Below are positions 5,516-6,128 of a stretch of DNA of 6,128 nucleotides, piece by piece. The stretch lies in assembly GCA_016297855.1 (NCBI GenBank), contig JAEDFW010000103.1, forward strand, positions 1 to 6,128, in the 5' to 3' direction. Each line of letters opens with the position of its first letter. Position 1 is the first letter of the stretch. The notes beneath the pieces are model-generated. The model ran no database searches and had not been told where the DNA came from. It saw only the letters and a program-made list of their open reading frames with translations. The DNA is from Oscillospiraceae bacterium. Lineage in GTDB: Bacteria; Bacillota; Clostridia; Oscillospirales; Oscillospiraceae. A program made the position numbers and the translations under genes.

Positions 5516-6128
5516 ATGGCAAATGCGAAGAATAGCAAACTGCCGGCAGAGGACGTGATGGCTTCGGTCAGCGCGCTGATCGCGCGCGCCAAGCGCGATG
5601 GCGCGATTCAGGCTTCCGAGCTGACAGCCGAACTGGAAAAGCTGGATCTGCCGGTGGAGAAAATCGAGCAGATTTATGATACCTTCGATACGATGGGGAT
5701 TCAGATCATCAGCCCTGAGCTGGAGCTGGACGTGGATCTGAATGATTCATTACCGCTCGGCGCAGACGAGGAAGAGATTCCGATGGGCGAAGAGGAAGAA
5801 CTGATCGACCCGGTGGAGCTGGCGGCGGAGTATAACCTCGATGACCCGGTGCGGATGTACCTCAAGGAGATCGGTCAGGTGCGGCTGCTGTCTGCCGACG
5901 AGGAGATCGAGCTGGCGCGCCGCGTGGCTGAGGGCGACAAGGCTGCCAAGGACAAGCTGACCGAGGCGAACCTGCGTCTGGTTGTTTCCATCGCCAAAAA
6001 ATATTCCGGACGTGGCCTGCACATTCTCGACCTCATTCAGGAAGGAAATACGGGCCTCATCCGCGCGGTCGATAAGTTCGACTATACAAAGGGAAACAAA
6101 TTCTCTACATATGCGACCTGGTGGATCC
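5516..6128 (+). CDS. rpoD: Primary (housekeeping) sigma factor RpoD/SigA, N-terminal part (C-terminus off the right edge)
   Basis: Sigma-70 subunit that directs RNA polymerase to housekeeping promoters. The window holds 204 codons; the usual length in Firmicutes is about 350-380. A short region 1.1 lies at about 13-66, which argues for the primary sigma rather than an alternative one. A strongly acidic linker follows at 84-98 (DEEEIPMGEEEELID). Region 1.2 starts at about 109 (DDPVRMYLKEIG, then LLSADEEIELARRV). Region 2.1 includes NLRLVVSIAKKY (152-163). Region 2.2, the contact to the beta' subunit, is LDLIQEGNTGLIRAVDKFDY (171-190). Region 2.3, which melts the -10 element, begins with KGNKFSTYATWW and is cut by the edge. 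The track breaks after the Ile of TWWI. The gene has its own promoter and ribosome binding site. The usual neighbour dnaG is not directly upstream; RNase J is. The identification is very secure. Confidence 0.97.
   Translation, partial: MANAKNSKLPAEDVMASVSALIARAKRDGAIQASELTAELEKLDLPVEKIEQIYDTFDTMGIQIISPELELDVDLNDSLPLGADEEEIPMGEEEELIDPVELAAEYNLDDPVRMYLKEIGQVRLLSADEEIELARRVAEGDKAAKDKLTEANLRLVVSIAKKYSGRGLHILDLIQEGNTGLIRAVDKFDYTKGNKFSTYATWWI

Noticed and set aside
6123..6128. GGATCC (a BamHI site) at the exact right edge, possibly a cloning end
   Set aside because: The bases encode part of the highly conserved Trp-Trp-Ile-Arg of sigma region 2.3, so the site is natural coding sequence. The left edge has no such site.

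Overview
The window comes from a fairly GC-rich Firmicute, most likely a Clostridia member of the Oscillospiraceae/Ruminococcaceae type. The grounds are the gene order gdpP-rplI-dnaB, a full-length RNase J, a primary sigma factor with a short region 1.1, strong AGGAGG-type ribosome binding sites, and use of GTG and TTG starts. The family assignment is inference; the phylum is well supported. All five protein genes are core housekeeping genes. I see no mobile element, CRISPR array, tRNA, rRNA or phage signal.

Layout. Positions 1-3175 carry a leftward operon. Read in its own direction it runs gdpP (membrane c-di-AMP phosphodiesterase), rplI (ribosomal protein bL9), then dnaB (replicative helicase), which runs off the left edge after its Walker A motif. 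Gaps are 24 and 39 bases, each with a ribosome binding site. A very good sigma-A promoter (TTGTAA, 17-base spacer, extended -10 TGCTATAAT) at 3239-3267 drives it. Positions 3176-3662 are a 487-base divergent intergenic region with back-to-back promoters and a leader of about 270 bases, containing several hairpins, in front of the rightward gene. Positions 3663-5318 encode ribonuclease J, started from a TTG. Positions 5319-5515 hold a non-canonical hairpin and a clear sigma-A promoter. From 5516 to the right edge is the N-terminal third of the primary sigma factor (rpoD/sigA), cut in region 2.3.

How the genes fit together. The leftward operon groups second-messenger turnover with a ribosomal protein and the replication helicase, an order conserved in Firmicutes (yybT-rplI-dnaC in Bacillus). 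The rightward side holds the main RNA-decay/processing nuclease followed by the housekeeping sigma factor. Two departures from the Bacillus arrangement are visible: gdpP has its own promoter and no rpsF-ssb-rpsR or yybS directly upstream, and rpoD is not preceded by dnaG.

I did not find a convincing new biological system. The items most worth a second look are an Asn in place of the usual His in the GGGGH motif of GdpP, the long structured leader of RNase J, an inverted repeat placed exactly between the -35 and -10 of the gdpP promoter, and the unusual neighbours of gdpP and rpoD.
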